This document shows positions 7,315 through 14,570 of a DNA stretch of 14,829 nucleotides, one piece after another. The stretch's first letter is position 1. Each line of letters starts with the position of its first letter. Where the stretch lies: NCBI GenBank assembly GCA_031275035.1, contig JAISPH010000101.1, positions 1 to 14,829 on the forward strand. The letters are read 5' to 3'. Made by a program: the position numbers and the translations under genes. Origin of the DNA: Treponema sp. (lineage in GTDB: Bacteria; Spirochaetota; Spirochaetia; Treponematales; Breznakiellaceae). The notes under the pieces are model-generated. The model had not been told where the DNA came from. It searched no databases and worked only from the letters and a program-made list of their open reading frames with translations.

Positions 7315-8060
7315 TGCGGATTTTGGTTATCTCGGACATACACGCCAATTTAGCCGCCCTGCGGGCGGTTTTGAAGGAAACCCGGAATGAGCGGGAAGGT
7401 ATTCTCTGTCTGGGGGATATAGTAGGATATGGCCCGGACCCCAACGAATGTGTGGAACTGGCGGCGAAACTTTGTACCGTAGTCCTGGGGGGAAACCACG
7501 ATCTCGGAGCCGCCGGGGCCGCCGGGATCGATGATTTTTCCCGCCATGCCCGGCGGGCCCTGGAGTGGACCCAGTCGATCCTCCTGCCGACAAACAAAGC
7601 TTATCTTGCGGAACTAAGCCCCAAGGTTCTCTGGGAGGGAATCGTTCTTTCCCACGGAGGGCCGGAGGATCCCGTCTGGAGCTATATTCTTTCCGAAGGG
7701 GATGCGGCATTAAGCTTTGCCGCCGCCGGTTTTTCAGCCTGTTTCTTCGGCCATACCCATCTCCCTTCGGTCTTTCTTGAGTACCGGAAACCCGGCTCCC
7801 TTTCGGCTTCTTCCTGCAGTGCAGCCTACGGCAGCCCCGACCTGACGGTAGAAGTGGACCGGGAACTAAGGATGCTCCTCAACCCCGGCAGCGTCGGCTT
7901 TCCCCGGGACGCCATGGACGCCCATTCTTCGGACAACCTCCGCCGGGCCGCCGCCCGGTACGCCCTCTACGATACCGGCTCCGGAATCTGGCAGTTTAAG
8001 CGGGTCGAGTATGACATGCGGGATACCGCCAAACGGATGCGGAAACTGGGGCTGTGGTAG
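7314..8060 (+). CDS. calcineurin-like metallophosphoesterase (YfcE/MJ0936-type phosphodiesterase)
   Basis: A 248-residue cytoplasmic enzyme expected to hydrolyse phosphodiesters or phosphomonoesters using two metal ions; the substrate cannot be read from the sequence. All family motifs are present in order: SDIH (Asp8, His10), GDIVGYGPDPN (Asp35), GGNHD (Asn61, His62, Asp63), LSHGG (His114), GHTHLP (His147, His149) and NPGSVG (190-195). The length is typical for the subfamily with a C-terminal strand extension. The ATG lies within the divergent promoter region, and the putative -10 TATAAT is only 20 bp upstream with no Shine-Dalgarno sequence, so the mRNA leader would be very short. It is followed by a 45-bp gap and the PilZ gene on the same strand. 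Confidence 0.92.
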   Translation: MRILVISDIHANLAALRAVLKETRNEREGILCLGDIVGYGPDPNECVELAAKLCTVVLGGNHDLGAAGAAGIDDFSRHARRALEWTQSILLPTNKAYLAELSPKVLWEGIVLSHGGPEDPVWSYILSEGDAALSFAAAGFSACFFGHTHLPSVFLEYRKPGSLSASSCSAAYGSPDLTVEVDRELRMLLNPGSVGFPRDAMDAHSSDNLRRAAARYALYDTGSGIWQFKRVEYDMRDTAKRMRKLGLW

Positions 8061-8105
8061 GCGTTGCTTTCTTTTTTTTCTTCATTGATTTATATTAATT
8101 GGTAG

Positions 8106-9050
8106 ATGGCTCTTATAACCAGTCAAAAGATCACCAGTTACTATGAGCGCTACAAGACGATAAGCGTAACCTTTACCAAAGAGATCATCCAGGCTACGGG
8201 CCTTATCGCTCAGCAGGTGTTTCTGAAATGTATCGGAGATTTCTGGCCCTGCGTTATCTATTCTTCTTCTTTTCAGGACGCCAAGGTGGTGGTAAATGTC
8301 CAGTCCGGCCTCCTGAACAAGCTGCGGGATGCCAACAATTCCGCCAGCCTCCGCTTTTCCTTTAAGAACGCCGACACCGGCGCTCCGGTGGCCTTTTTTG
8401 TAACGGTCCGGTCGGCGGGATATGCCCCTTACGGCGGTTCCAAGGATGCGGCCATTTTTACGCTGCAATTTACCCAGCGTCCGCCGGACGATCTAATCGA
8501 GATCATGGGGCGGCTCCTTGATGCCAATGTCAATTCCGCAAAACGGCGGGATGAACGGATTCTCCTGACCCCGGACGTGATCCGCAAAATGGGGATACTC
8601 TCCAAAGAAACCGCCGTCTTTATCCAGGGAGTTCCCCGGCGCTGTATACTCAGGGATATCTCCTTCTCCGGAGCCAAGCTTATTATGATGGGGATAGCCA
8701 AATTTCTGCTGAACCGTGAATTGGCTCTGCGGGTGGATTTTGAGGATCCCAGGGAAAGCTTTCTTCTTAGAGGGACCTTTATCAGGACCGAAAATGTGGA
8801 GGGCCGGAAGGAACTGATAGCCCTGGCCATACAGTTTGATGAGACCGCAGTTCCCATGGGCTATAAAATGCGGATCAACGATTTCCTCAGCACGGTAAGG
8901 CTGGATCTGCGACCCGAAGGGGAAACCGCGGCGGCCGGGGCGGAGAAGCCCCGGGAAGCGGCGCCGGCTGCTCAGCAGCCTGCGGCCCCGGACAAGCCGG
9001 CAGAGGATTTTGTATTTTCCGGCCAGAATAATCCGGGACCAAACAAATGA
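8106..9050 (+). CDS. PilZ-domain c-di-GMP receptor (PlzA-like)
   Basis: A 314-residue cytoplasmic receptor for cyclic di-GMP. Residues about 1-140 form an N-terminal domain (ITSYYERYKTISVTFTKEII...TQRPPDDLIEIMGRLLDANVNS) resembling the PilZ-like N-terminal half of spirochaetal PlzA proteins. The canonical PilZ domain spans about 145-265 with both ligand-binding motifs: R147-x-x-x-R151 (KRRDER) and D184-x-S186-x-x-G189 (RDISFSGAKL). Known spirochaetal homologues influence motility and host adaptation, so a role in motility control is likely by analogy. Residues about 266-314 are an Ala/Pro/Glu-rich tail beyond the usual domain end. There is no clear Shine-Dalgarno sequence; TATATT lies 10-15 nt upstream of the ATG. 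The stop overlaps the next start by 4 bp (ATGA), indicating an operon with the TPR gene. Confidence 0.92.
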   Translation: MALITSQKITSYYERYKTISVTFTKEIIQATGLIAQQVFLKCIGDFWPCVIYSSSFQDAKVVVNVQSGLLNKLRDANNSASLRFSFKNADTGAPVAFFVTVRSAGYAPYGGSKDAAIFTLQFTQRPPDDLIEIMGRLLDANVNSAKRRDERILLTPDVIRKMGILSKETAVFIQGVPRRCILRDISFSGAKLIMMGIAKFLLNRELALRVDFEDPRESFLLRGTFIRTENVEGRKELIALAIQFDETAVPMGYKMRINDFLSTVRLDLRPEGETAAAGAEKPREAAPAAQQPAAPDKPAEDFVFSGQNNPGPNK

Positions 9051-10303
9051 AAGATCAGCGGCGGATTGTTTTTCTGCCGGTTCCCGAATCTTTCCGGGAC
9101 CGGCTTGAAGCGGTAAGCGGCGTTCATCATGTTCACGATGATGAAGGAGCTTCCGGCTTCAGCATAGATCCCGCCATTCCCGTTCCGGTGGAGCTGCTTT
9201 CCCCCGGACCCGGAGAAGGGCCGTTGAATTTGAATGAACTTTCCCGGGAGATGATCCTCTCCGGGATGATCCGGGTAACGGCGGATGCGGCAAAACGGGG
9301 CGGGGGCGCCGGCGGTCCGGGGGCGCCGGGAACGGACACTGCGGAAATGCCGGAATTAAAGGCCGAATGGCTGGACTATTACCGCCGTTTTGTACTGGCG
9401 GTAAGGCCGGATGTTTTTAATGAACTTAACGAGGCGGCCGTCCTCAAGGCCCGGAACGGCGATTTTGAGCCGGCCCTGGAAGTTGTGGACGCTCTGGCGG
9501 GGCTTTTCCCCCTGTCTCCGGTGGTGCTCCTCAACCGGGCTCTGATCCTGGAAGAACGGGCGGACGCGCTGGAAAAGGCCGGCCGGGAAGAAGCCGCCGG
9601 GGAGAGCTACGGACTGGCTGAAGCCGCCTACCAGGAAATCCTGGAACTGAATCCGCCCTTTCCCGACGCATTTTTCAACGGCGGCTATTTTTTTATGAAG
9701 CGCCGGAACTTCCGCCGGGCCCGGGAATGTTTTGCCCAATACCTTTCCCTCACCGAGACCGAAGACGATGGGGACCCTGAAAAACGGACGCAAACCCTAA
9801 AGCTGATACAGGAAATTGACGGCAGCGGCCTGGAGGATGAACGTTTCAGCGAAGCCTATGCTTGTATACGCCGGGGAGAGGTACAGAAGGGACTTGAAAG
9901 TATACGGTCCTTTCTGGAAGCCTATCCCAGGGCCTGGAATGGCTGGTTCCTCCTGGGCTGGGGACTCCGCAGGCTTTCCCGCTGGGAGGATGCGGCCGCT
10001 TCCTTTAGGAAGGCCATTGAACTGGGCGGCGGCAGCGGCGATTCCCAAAACGAGCTGGCGATATGCCTGATGGAATTGGGGGATTTCTTCGGCGCCCGGC
10101 AGGCCCTGGAATCCGCCCTGCGGGATGATCCCGATAATGTAAAGATCATCTCCAATCTGGGGGTGCTGGCCATGAAGAACGGCGACAGCGATGAGGCGGC
10201 GGCCTTTTTCCGTACAGTTCTGGATTTGGAACCCGAAGATCCGGTGGCCCTGGAGTTTTTTGGCCGGGGCCAGGATGGGGCCGGGCTTCTATGCCGTGGT
10301 TAG
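9047..10303 (+). CDS. tetratricopeptide-repeat protein
   Basis: A 418-residue soluble protein with about six or seven TPR units between residue 120 and the C-terminus. Examples are ELNEAAVLKARNGDFEPALEVVDAL, NGGYFFMKRRNFRRARECFAQYL, LLGWGLRRLSRWEDAAASFRKAIEL, NELAICLMELGDFFGARQALESAL and SNLGVLAMKNGDSDEAAAFFRTVLDL. TPRs mediate protein-protein interaction, and no catalytic domain is visible. Residues 1-110 are not TPR-like and include a Gly/Ala/Pro-rich low-complexity stretch (KRGGGAGGPGAPGT). The start codon is within the stop of the PilZ gene, so the two products are probably made together and may act in the same signalling output. The last residues (GRGQDGAGLLCRG) look atypical, and the 3' end overlaps the convergent recQ-like gene by 15 bp. 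Confidence 0.9.
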   Translation: MKDQRRIVFLPVPESFRDRLEAVSGVHHVHDDEGASGFSIDPAIPVPVELLSPGPGEGPLNLNELSREMILSGMIRVTADAAKRGGGAGGPGAPGTDTAEMPELKAEWLDYYRRFVLAVRPDVFNELNEAAVLKARNGDFEPALEVVDALAGLFPLSPVVLLNRALILEERADALEKAGREEAAGESYGLAEAAYQEILELNPPFPDAFFNGGYFFMKRRNFRRARECFAQYLSLTETEDDGDPEKRTQTLKLIQEIDGSGLEDERFSEAYACIRRGEVQKGLESIRSFLEAYPRAWNGWFLLGWGLRRLSRWEDAAASFRKAIELGGGSGDSQNELAICLMELGDFFGARQALESALRDDPDNVKIISNLGVLAMKNGDSDEAAAFFRTVLDLEPEDPVALEFFGRGQDGAGLLCRG

Positions 10304-11878
10304 TTTATCCTTCCATAAAAAATTTCGTATTCTTCGTATACGCTTGTTTCGGATAAGTTCCAGTACCGCCCGCCGGGCCTCATCTTCGGTCCAGCCCGCC
10401 GTTCCGATACGGACCAGGACGGCGGCGGCTTCCTTGATGGTATAGATACGCCGGTTTCTGCGGAAAAAATCCGTCAGGCCAGCCTCTTCCCGCAGGGTTT
10501 CCTTGGCAGTTCCGTTGCAGACATCGCAGCAATCCCCTTCGGGACTGCCGCCGGAATCTTCGTAGTCAAGCAGGGCCAGCAGCGCCTTCCGCCGGCAGCG
10601 CCCCGTGTCCCTGGCGCAGGACAGAAGCCGTTCCATCCGCTGCCGTTCCGGCCCCGTCCCCCGCCGGGCCAGGATCTTCGCGTCATCGGGGCCCCAGAGC
10701 AGAATTGCCCGGGAGGAAAGGCCGTCCCGCCCGGCCCGGCCCGATTCCTGAAGGTAGGCCTCCACCGAAGGCGGGCAGTCCCGGTGTATTATGGTGCGTA
10801 TGTCCGGCTTGTCAACGCCCATCCCGTATGCGCAGGTCGAGATCAATACTCCCCGGGGGTTTCCAAAGAACCACTGTTCCACCCCGGCCTTTTCCTCCCG
10901 GCTGAGACCGGCATGGTAAAAGCGTATCTCCGTTTTGGATAAATTTCCGGTTCCGGCCCTTCCCGGATCGTTCCTGAGCCGCCGGGCCAGTTTCTCCGTT
11001 CCTCTCCGGGAAGAGCAGAATACAATCGCCGGCCGTTCATGTTTCAGGATCAGGTCCCGGACCGCCAGATCCCTAAGTATGCAGCCCTGGGCGGCATAGC
11101 TGATATTGCTCCGGTCCGGGCTGCCGGCGATCCGGTGCGCGCCCCGGCTGCCGAAAATATAACGTTCAATTTTTTCCAGTACCGGGGCCCCGGCGGTGGC
11201 GGTAAAGGCCGTTATCAGAGGTTCCGGACCGTTCCCATGGAGGGCGGCGATAATTTCGCCTATACGCAGATAGCCGGGGCGGAAACTTTCTCCCCATTCG
11301 CTGACGCAGTGGGCCTCGTCGATCACCGCGTGTACAATGCCGAGGCCCCCCAGTTTCCCCATCACCCCGGGAGTCAGCAGCACCTCCGGGTTTGCAATGA
11401 TAAAGCGGCTTTTGCCGGAACGGATCTGTTCCCAGAGCAGATCCCGTTCCTCCCGGCTCTGACCCCCCCGGAGCGTAACTGGGGAAAAGCCCCGTTCCCT
11501 GAGCCGCCGTTCCTGGTCCGCCATAAGGGAGAGGATGGGATAGATCACCAGCGTGGGTCCCTCCAGCAGCATGGCGGGAAGCTGAAAGCAGAGAGACTTT
11601 CCCGCCCCGGTGGGGAGGATCACGATCTGCCGGCCCAGGCATACCCGGTCCGTTTCCGCCCCGGCGGCGGACGCTTCGGGTTCCGCCGGATAAAACGGTT
11701 CCTGTGATACCGGCGCCGGTTCACCGCCGCTGGCATCACAGGACCGGCGCAAGGGAATGCCGGCGGCTTCCGCCGCTTCCAGCATATTGGTTATTACCAG
11801 CCGCTGATAGGGAAAAAGATAGGAAAGCCCGAAGAGACGCCGTACCGCTCCGCCAAGAAAATCACCCTCCGAATCCAT
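10289..11878 (-). CDS. recQ: RecQ-family ATP-dependent DNA helicase, short form
   Basis: A 529-residue superfamily-2 helicase predicted to unwind DNA 3'-5' in recombination and repair. Motifs in order: motif 0 with Gln25, Walker A LPTGAGKS (Lys94), LMADQ, DEAHCVSEWGESFRPGY (DEAH at 187-190), TAFTATA (223-229), FYHAGL, STCAYGMGVDKPDI, and motif VI YLQESGRAGRDG (375-386). The RecQ zinc module follows, with Cys421, Cys428, Cys450/451 and Cys454 (CARDTGRC, CCDVC). After it comes only about 75 residues; a full winged-helix and an HRDC domain are not evident. About 48 residues rich in Ala, Pro and Glu (34-82) are inserted between motif 0 and Walker A, where RecQ proteins usually have only a short link. 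The ATG at 11878 is preceded by AGGGGG. An inverted repeat lies 9 bp upstream. Confidence 0.93.
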   Translation of the reverse strand: MDSEGDFLGGAVRRLFGLSYLFPYQRLVITNMLEAAEAAGIPLRRSCDASGGEPAPVSQEPFYPAEPEASAAGAETDRVCLGRQIVILPTGAGKSLCFQLPAMLLEGPTLVIYPILSLMADQERRLRERGFSPVTLRGGQSREERDLLWEQIRSGKSRFIIANPEVLLTPGVMGKLGGLGIVHAVIDEAHCVSEWGESFRPGYLRIGEIIAALHGNGPEPLITAFTATAGAPVLEKIERYIFGSRGAHRIAGSPDRSNISYAAQGCILRDLAVRDLILKHERPAIVFCSSRRGTEKLARRLRNDPGRAGTGNLSKTEIRFYHAGLSREEKAGVEQWFFGNPRGVLISTCAYGMGVDKPDIRTIIHRDCPPSVEAYLQESGRAGRDGLSSRAILLWGPDDAKILARRGTGPERQRMERLLSCARDTGRCRRKALLALLDYEDSGGSPEGDCCDVCNGTAKETLREEAGLTDFFRRNRRIYTIKEAAAVLVRIGTAGWTEDEARRAVLELIRNKRIRRIRNFLWKDKLTTA

Positions 11879-11886
11879 GCCGCCCC

Positions 11887-11904
11887 CTGTACTTCACCGT
11901 ACAG
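11887..11904. promoter_or_regulatory. inverted repeat CTGTAC-N6-GTACAG upstream of the helicase gene
   Basis: A perfect 6-bp-arm inverted repeat lies 9 bp upstream of the helicase ATG and partly overlaps its Shine-Dalgarno region. The outer CTGT/ACAG halves recall the enterobacterial LexA box, but the spacing (10 rather than 8 bases) does not match. It may be an operator or an mRNA hairpin affecting translation. No promoter boxes could be confidently assigned. Confidence 0.35.
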
Positions 11905-11945
11905 TACAGAGAGGGCAGGGGGAAGCGCGGCGCTTTAATGAAGAG

Positions 11946-11980
11946 CCGGCAAGCAAGCTCGAAGCAAGCTTGCTTGCCGG
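11946..11980. repeat. 14-bp-arm perfect inverted repeat
   Basis: CCGGCAAGCAAGCT (11946-11959) and its exact reverse complement (11967-11980) flank a 7-base loop CGAAGCA. It would form a very stable hairpin in RNA or a cruciform in DNA. No T-run follows on either strand, so it is not a canonical Rho-independent terminator. Direct AAGCAAGCT motifs within the arms and loop make several alternative pairings possible. Confidence 0.75.
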
Positions 11981-12010
11981 TATCTTCGTTGGAGAAGAAA
12001 TTTATTGTAC

Positions 12011-12105
12011 TGGCCGGGTCCATACCCCGATCCAAAAATCGGTTTACAACATCTTCGGTAGTAGTAAATTTTCCGGAGCAAGCTCCGGGGCATGGACCCC
12101 GGCTA
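12011..12105. repeat. imperfect inverted pair with nested GC-rich hairpins
   Basis: TGGCCGGGTCCATACCCCG at 12011-12029 is nearly the reverse complement of 12085-12105: two transitions and a one-base bulge. Inside and overlapping the right arm are two mutually exclusive stems, CCGGAGC-AA-GCTCCGG (12073-12088) and CCGGGG-N6-CCCCGG (12085-12102). The compensating transitions would preserve G-U pairs in RNA, which suits a structured transcript. This is read directly from sequence; any function is inference. Confidence 0.6.
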
Positions 12106-12111
12106 CCAATC

Positions 12112-12150
12112 AACCAACCCCGCCGCAGAGCGGACAGGGTATGGTTGGTT
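12112..12150. repeat. nested inverted repeat AACCAACC/GGTTGGTT
   Basis: Eight-base arms (12112-12119 and 12143-12150) enclose an inner stem CCGC-AGA-GCGG (12123-12133). Together they can form a two-level hairpin. Confidence 0.6.
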
Positions 12151-12158
12151 CTGCAAAG

Positions 12159-12236
12159 TATGGATTTTATGCCGGAAATTCCGGTTAAGGCCTTGGCGCT
12201 GCCGCATTTACATTTACAGGTTCCCTAAAATCCATA
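12159..12236. repeat. 11-bp inverted repeat spanning the protease stop codon
   Basis: TATGGATTTTA (12159-12169) and its exact reverse complement (12226-12236) flank a 56-base loop that contains another perfect hairpin, CCGGAA-A-TTCCGG (12172-12184). The right arm overlaps the last codons and stop of the protease gene, so the stem would form at the 3' end of that transcript and might protect or terminate it. Confidence 0.6.
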
Positions 12237-13898
12237 GCCAATTCCTACGCTGACCAGGTGCCGGTCAAGCAGATTAAACTGATAGGAAGCGGATGCGAAA
12301 AGGCCCTTAACATCCCTGAACGTAACAATGCAGCCGGCCCGGAGGGAAAGACCTGTATGCAGAAATGCCGTGGCACTATCAAAGCCAATCCCGCCCTGGA
12401 CAAAGGGCATAAGCCCTGTCTTATCCAGATCAAAGGTATACTGACCGCCGGCCATTCCCTCTATCCGCAGATAATAATTGGGATCAAAGGGGGGCCATAA
12501 ATAGGTTCTGTCCTTCCCCTTAAAACCGTAAACCGCGTGGAAACTGAAAAACATATAATCCACGGGCACTGAAAAATCCAAATAGACCGCCGGGCCGAGA
12601 TCGATACTATGGGTATAGCCGCCGGAGATCATACCTTTGTCAAAATCCGCTTCTCCCTTTTTTTTATTTCCGCCGCTGTTTGAGGCCTTTGCCGTTTGAG
12701 GCCGTTCCCGGATACCTTCGATGGTGTTGAGCCTCCAGTTCCCGTACTCATTTATCCATTCGGTTGTAAGGGTTTCGCCGTTTATGTTAAAGGCGACGCT
12801 GTATTCATTTTTAACATTGGCAACCGTTTCCTCAATGTGTATGGAGATGGCGCCGGTTTCGGAACGCAGCTTGCTTTCTATAACCCAGGCTACGGCATAG
12901 TGCATACCGTCTACAGGATAGTAATTGAAGGCATTGGTAATCTCCTCTTCCACCGAAGCGGGGGCTCTGGCTAATACCTCGGACATGGCAAAGTCGGCGT
13001 TTTGGGCGATACAGTCCCGTGAAAGATACCGGGCGATATGGGCGTATACCGCCTTGGGAGCTTTAAGGCCCTCCATAAAAGAGGCCAGCCGTTTATCCAG
13101 CCGTTCCCGTTCATTTGCCGTTTCCGTGCTCAGGGCGGCGTTAATGAATTCCTTGACCTGGCCGGGGGGTATGGCGTAATTCGCCGCCTGCCTGAAACGG
13201 GCGCTCAGGGTATTGATCCCCGCCACCGCATATCCGGCGGGCGCTCCCTGAAGCGGAACCAGGAGGGGGCCGCCGGAATTGCCCGGATCAACCTGGGCGG
13301 TATGCTGTATATAGGGCCCCATCATCCTGTCCGTATCTTCCCCTGCGGGGAACTGTACCGACGCGTTGGAAACCATGCCCCTGCCGAACTGCCACAGGGA
13401 AATTCCGCCCAGGCCGGGAAAACCCGCGGAGTAGACATCTTCACCTTCATCCAGGGCCCGGTTCAAAAAGGCCAGCCCCTGTTTGAAGGGCCGCTCTCCG
13501 GCGGGAAAGGCAAGAAGGGCAATGTCCATATCCTCATCGGCCGCCAGAATGGAAAGCCCTTCGTATCTGGTTTTGGTTCCGTCCTGTTTTTCAAAGGTAA
13601 CCGAAAGGGTATAGGACTGGGTGATAACATGGTGATTGGTAAGAATATAATTGTTCCCCGCAGCATCCACATAAACAAAGCCGGAACCGGAACCGCCCTT
13701 GAGAAAGGCGTCGATGCCTTTTACCGCATCGCCGTCGCCCTTTTTTTCAAACTCCGCCCTAAACGTATTCATATAAGCGACAACGTCAGGGTGAAAGGTC
13801 TGATTGATGAGGCCCACATAATCCCGCAGCAGGACGCTCTGGCCAAACCCGAAAACGGCGCCCGCAAAAAACAAAACCGCGCAAAACCGGAATCTCAT
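12225..13898 (-). CDS. secreted trypsin-like (S1C/HtrA-type) serine protease with C-terminal outer-membrane-barrel-like region
   Basis: A 557-residue exported protein. The N-terminus MRFRFCAVLFFAGAVFGFGQS is a type I signal peptide. Residues about 68-250 are an HtrA-like protease with a complete triad: His90 in TNHHVI, Asp125 in DMDIALL and Ser208 in DPGNSGGPLL, plus GSGFVYVD and a substrate-pocket-like YAVAGIN. No PDZ domain follows. Residues about 260-400 form a helical then alpha/beta segment (EYSVAFNINGETLTTEWINEYGNWRLNTIEG). A Ser/Gly/Lys-rich linker (405-417) leads to about 140 residues of alternating hydrophobic, aromatic and Gly pattern ending in LVSVGIGYGF. A terminal aromatic residue after alternating strands is typical of BAM-assembled barrels. 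The ATG is preceded by AAAGGAG. It lies 66 bp downstream of the lipoprotein gene on the same strand. The protease call is firm; the barrel is inferred. Confidence 0.88.
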   Translation of the reverse strand: MRFRFCAVLFFAGAVFGFGQSVLLRDYVGLINQTFHPDVVAYMNTFRAEFEKKGDGDAVKGIDAFLKGGSGSGFVYVDAAGNNYILTNHHVITQSYTLSVTFEKQDGTKTRYEGLSILAADEDMDIALLAFPAGERPFKQGLAFLNRALDEGEDVYSAGFPGLGGISLWQFGRGMVSNASVQFPAGEDTDRMMGPYIQHTAQVDPGNSGGPLLVPLQGAPAGYAVAGINTLSARFRQAANYAIPPGQVKEFINAALSTETANERERLDKRLASFMEGLKAPKAVYAHIARYLSRDCIAQNADFAMSEVLARAPASVEEEITNAFNYYPVDGMHYAVAWVIESKLRSETGAISIHIEETVANVKNEYSVAFNINGETLTTEWINEYGNWRLNTIEGIRERPQTAKASNSGGNKKKGEADFDKGMISGGYTHSIDLGPAVYLDFSVPVDYMFFSFHAVYGFKGKDRTYLWPPFDPNYYLRIEGMAGGQYTFDLDKTGLMPFVQGGIGFDSATAFLHTGLSLRAGCIVTFRDVKGLFASASYQFNLLDRHLVSVGIGYGF

Positions 13899-13964
13899 AG
13901 CAACTCCTTTCTTTCATGCTTTATGGAAAACCCTGCCGGCGGCGTCCATACCGGTACGGCGCGG

Positions 13965-14570
13965 TTAGAAAAACGGCCCGCCGCTCCGCCATCTCAATTG
14001 ACCTGTTTTGGGGAAAGGCACATACGTGGAGGCCTCTCCACTTTCTATCAGCCAGGATCGCTTCTGATCGGCGGGGTATTCCTGAAGGCAAATACCGCCG
14101 CTGTTAAGCTGGTCGCTTACAACGCCGAAATAAAGATTATATCTTTTCCCCGCTTCAAAACGGTACGTAAAGGGTACGCCGGTCCCGGTAAAGGTATATG
14201 TCACCGTATCGCCGCTCGTCAGTCTGGAACGGACATCAGAGGGTAGATTGGCTATATCGTTTCCGGCGACTATATATTTTGTAGCGCCGCTCTGGTCGAG
14301 GTATACAACGCCAAGTACGCCCCGGCGGCCCACGAAAACCTTTGCTTTTACATCAAAGACTAGTTCCGTGTTCCCCGCGGGAAGAAAAATAGCGGTCATT
14401 TTTTTCCACTGTACCGGAATGCCGTTATAGCTGGTTACCGTTATTCCCTTGTTTATGTAGAGGACGGTCTGCTCTTCCTGGAGAAGGGCGGGATCAAAAA
14501 CAATGGGAGCGCTGGTACATGCCATTGCGGTAAAAACAGCCGCCGCCGCCAGTAAAACAAATCTTTTCAT
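13965..14570 (-). CDS. putative lipoprotein, DUF2846-like pattern
   Basis: A 201-residue exported lipoprotein: MKRFVLLAAAAVFTAMAC gives a basic n-region, hydrophobic core and lipobox with cysteine at residue 18. The mature part is beta-rich. The order of elements (VLYINKGITVTSYNGIPVQW, then AIFLPAGNTELVFDV, then FEAGKRYNLYFGV) resembles small bacterial proteins of the DUF2846 type, in which a residue-rich hairpin precedes a 'pG...l' strand and an 'aGk.Y' strand. I place it there only tentatively. The start at 14570 has an excellent Shine-Dalgarno sequence, AGGAGGAG, ending 4 nt upstream. The next gene downstream is the secreted protease, so both may serve the envelope and share a transcript. 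Confidence 0.75.
   Translation of the reverse strand: MKRFVLLAAAAVFTAMACTSAPIVFDPALLQEEQTVLYINKGITVTSYNGIPVQWKKMTAIFLPAGNTELVFDVKAKVFVGRRGVLGVVYLDQSGATKYIVAGNDIANLPSDVRSRLTSGDTVTYTFTGTGVPFTYRFEAGKRYNLYFGVVSDQLNSGGICLQEYPADQKRSWLIESGEASTYVPFPKTGQLRWRSGGPFF

Larger units (their letters stand above)
11879..12224. other. gene-poor, inverted-repeat-rich intergenic region
   Basis: About 346 bp separate the helicase start from the end of the protease gene. Small ORFs exist on both strands, but none has a convincing start, domain or composition, and they overlap each other across the repeats. At least six inverted repeats occur, including a 14-bp-arm hairpin at 11946-11980 and an imperfect pair formed by 12011-12029 and 12085-12105. 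Both flanking genes are on the minus strand, so the region should hold the helicase promoter and the 3' end of the protease transcript. The density of long stems suggests a small non-coding repeat element. Confidence 0.6.

Noticed and set aside
11946..11980. Rho-independent terminator
   Set aside because: The stem is strong, but there is no U-tract on either strand.
11862..12113. 83-aa minus-strand ORF overlapping the helicase start
   Set aside because: It crosses the 14-bp-arm hairpin, has no clear ribosome-binding site or domain, and overlaps equally long ORFs on the other strand.
11704..12228. 174-aa plus-strand ORF
   Set aside because: Its first half is antisense to the helicase gene and its second half merely translates the inverted-repeat region; composition is not protein-like.
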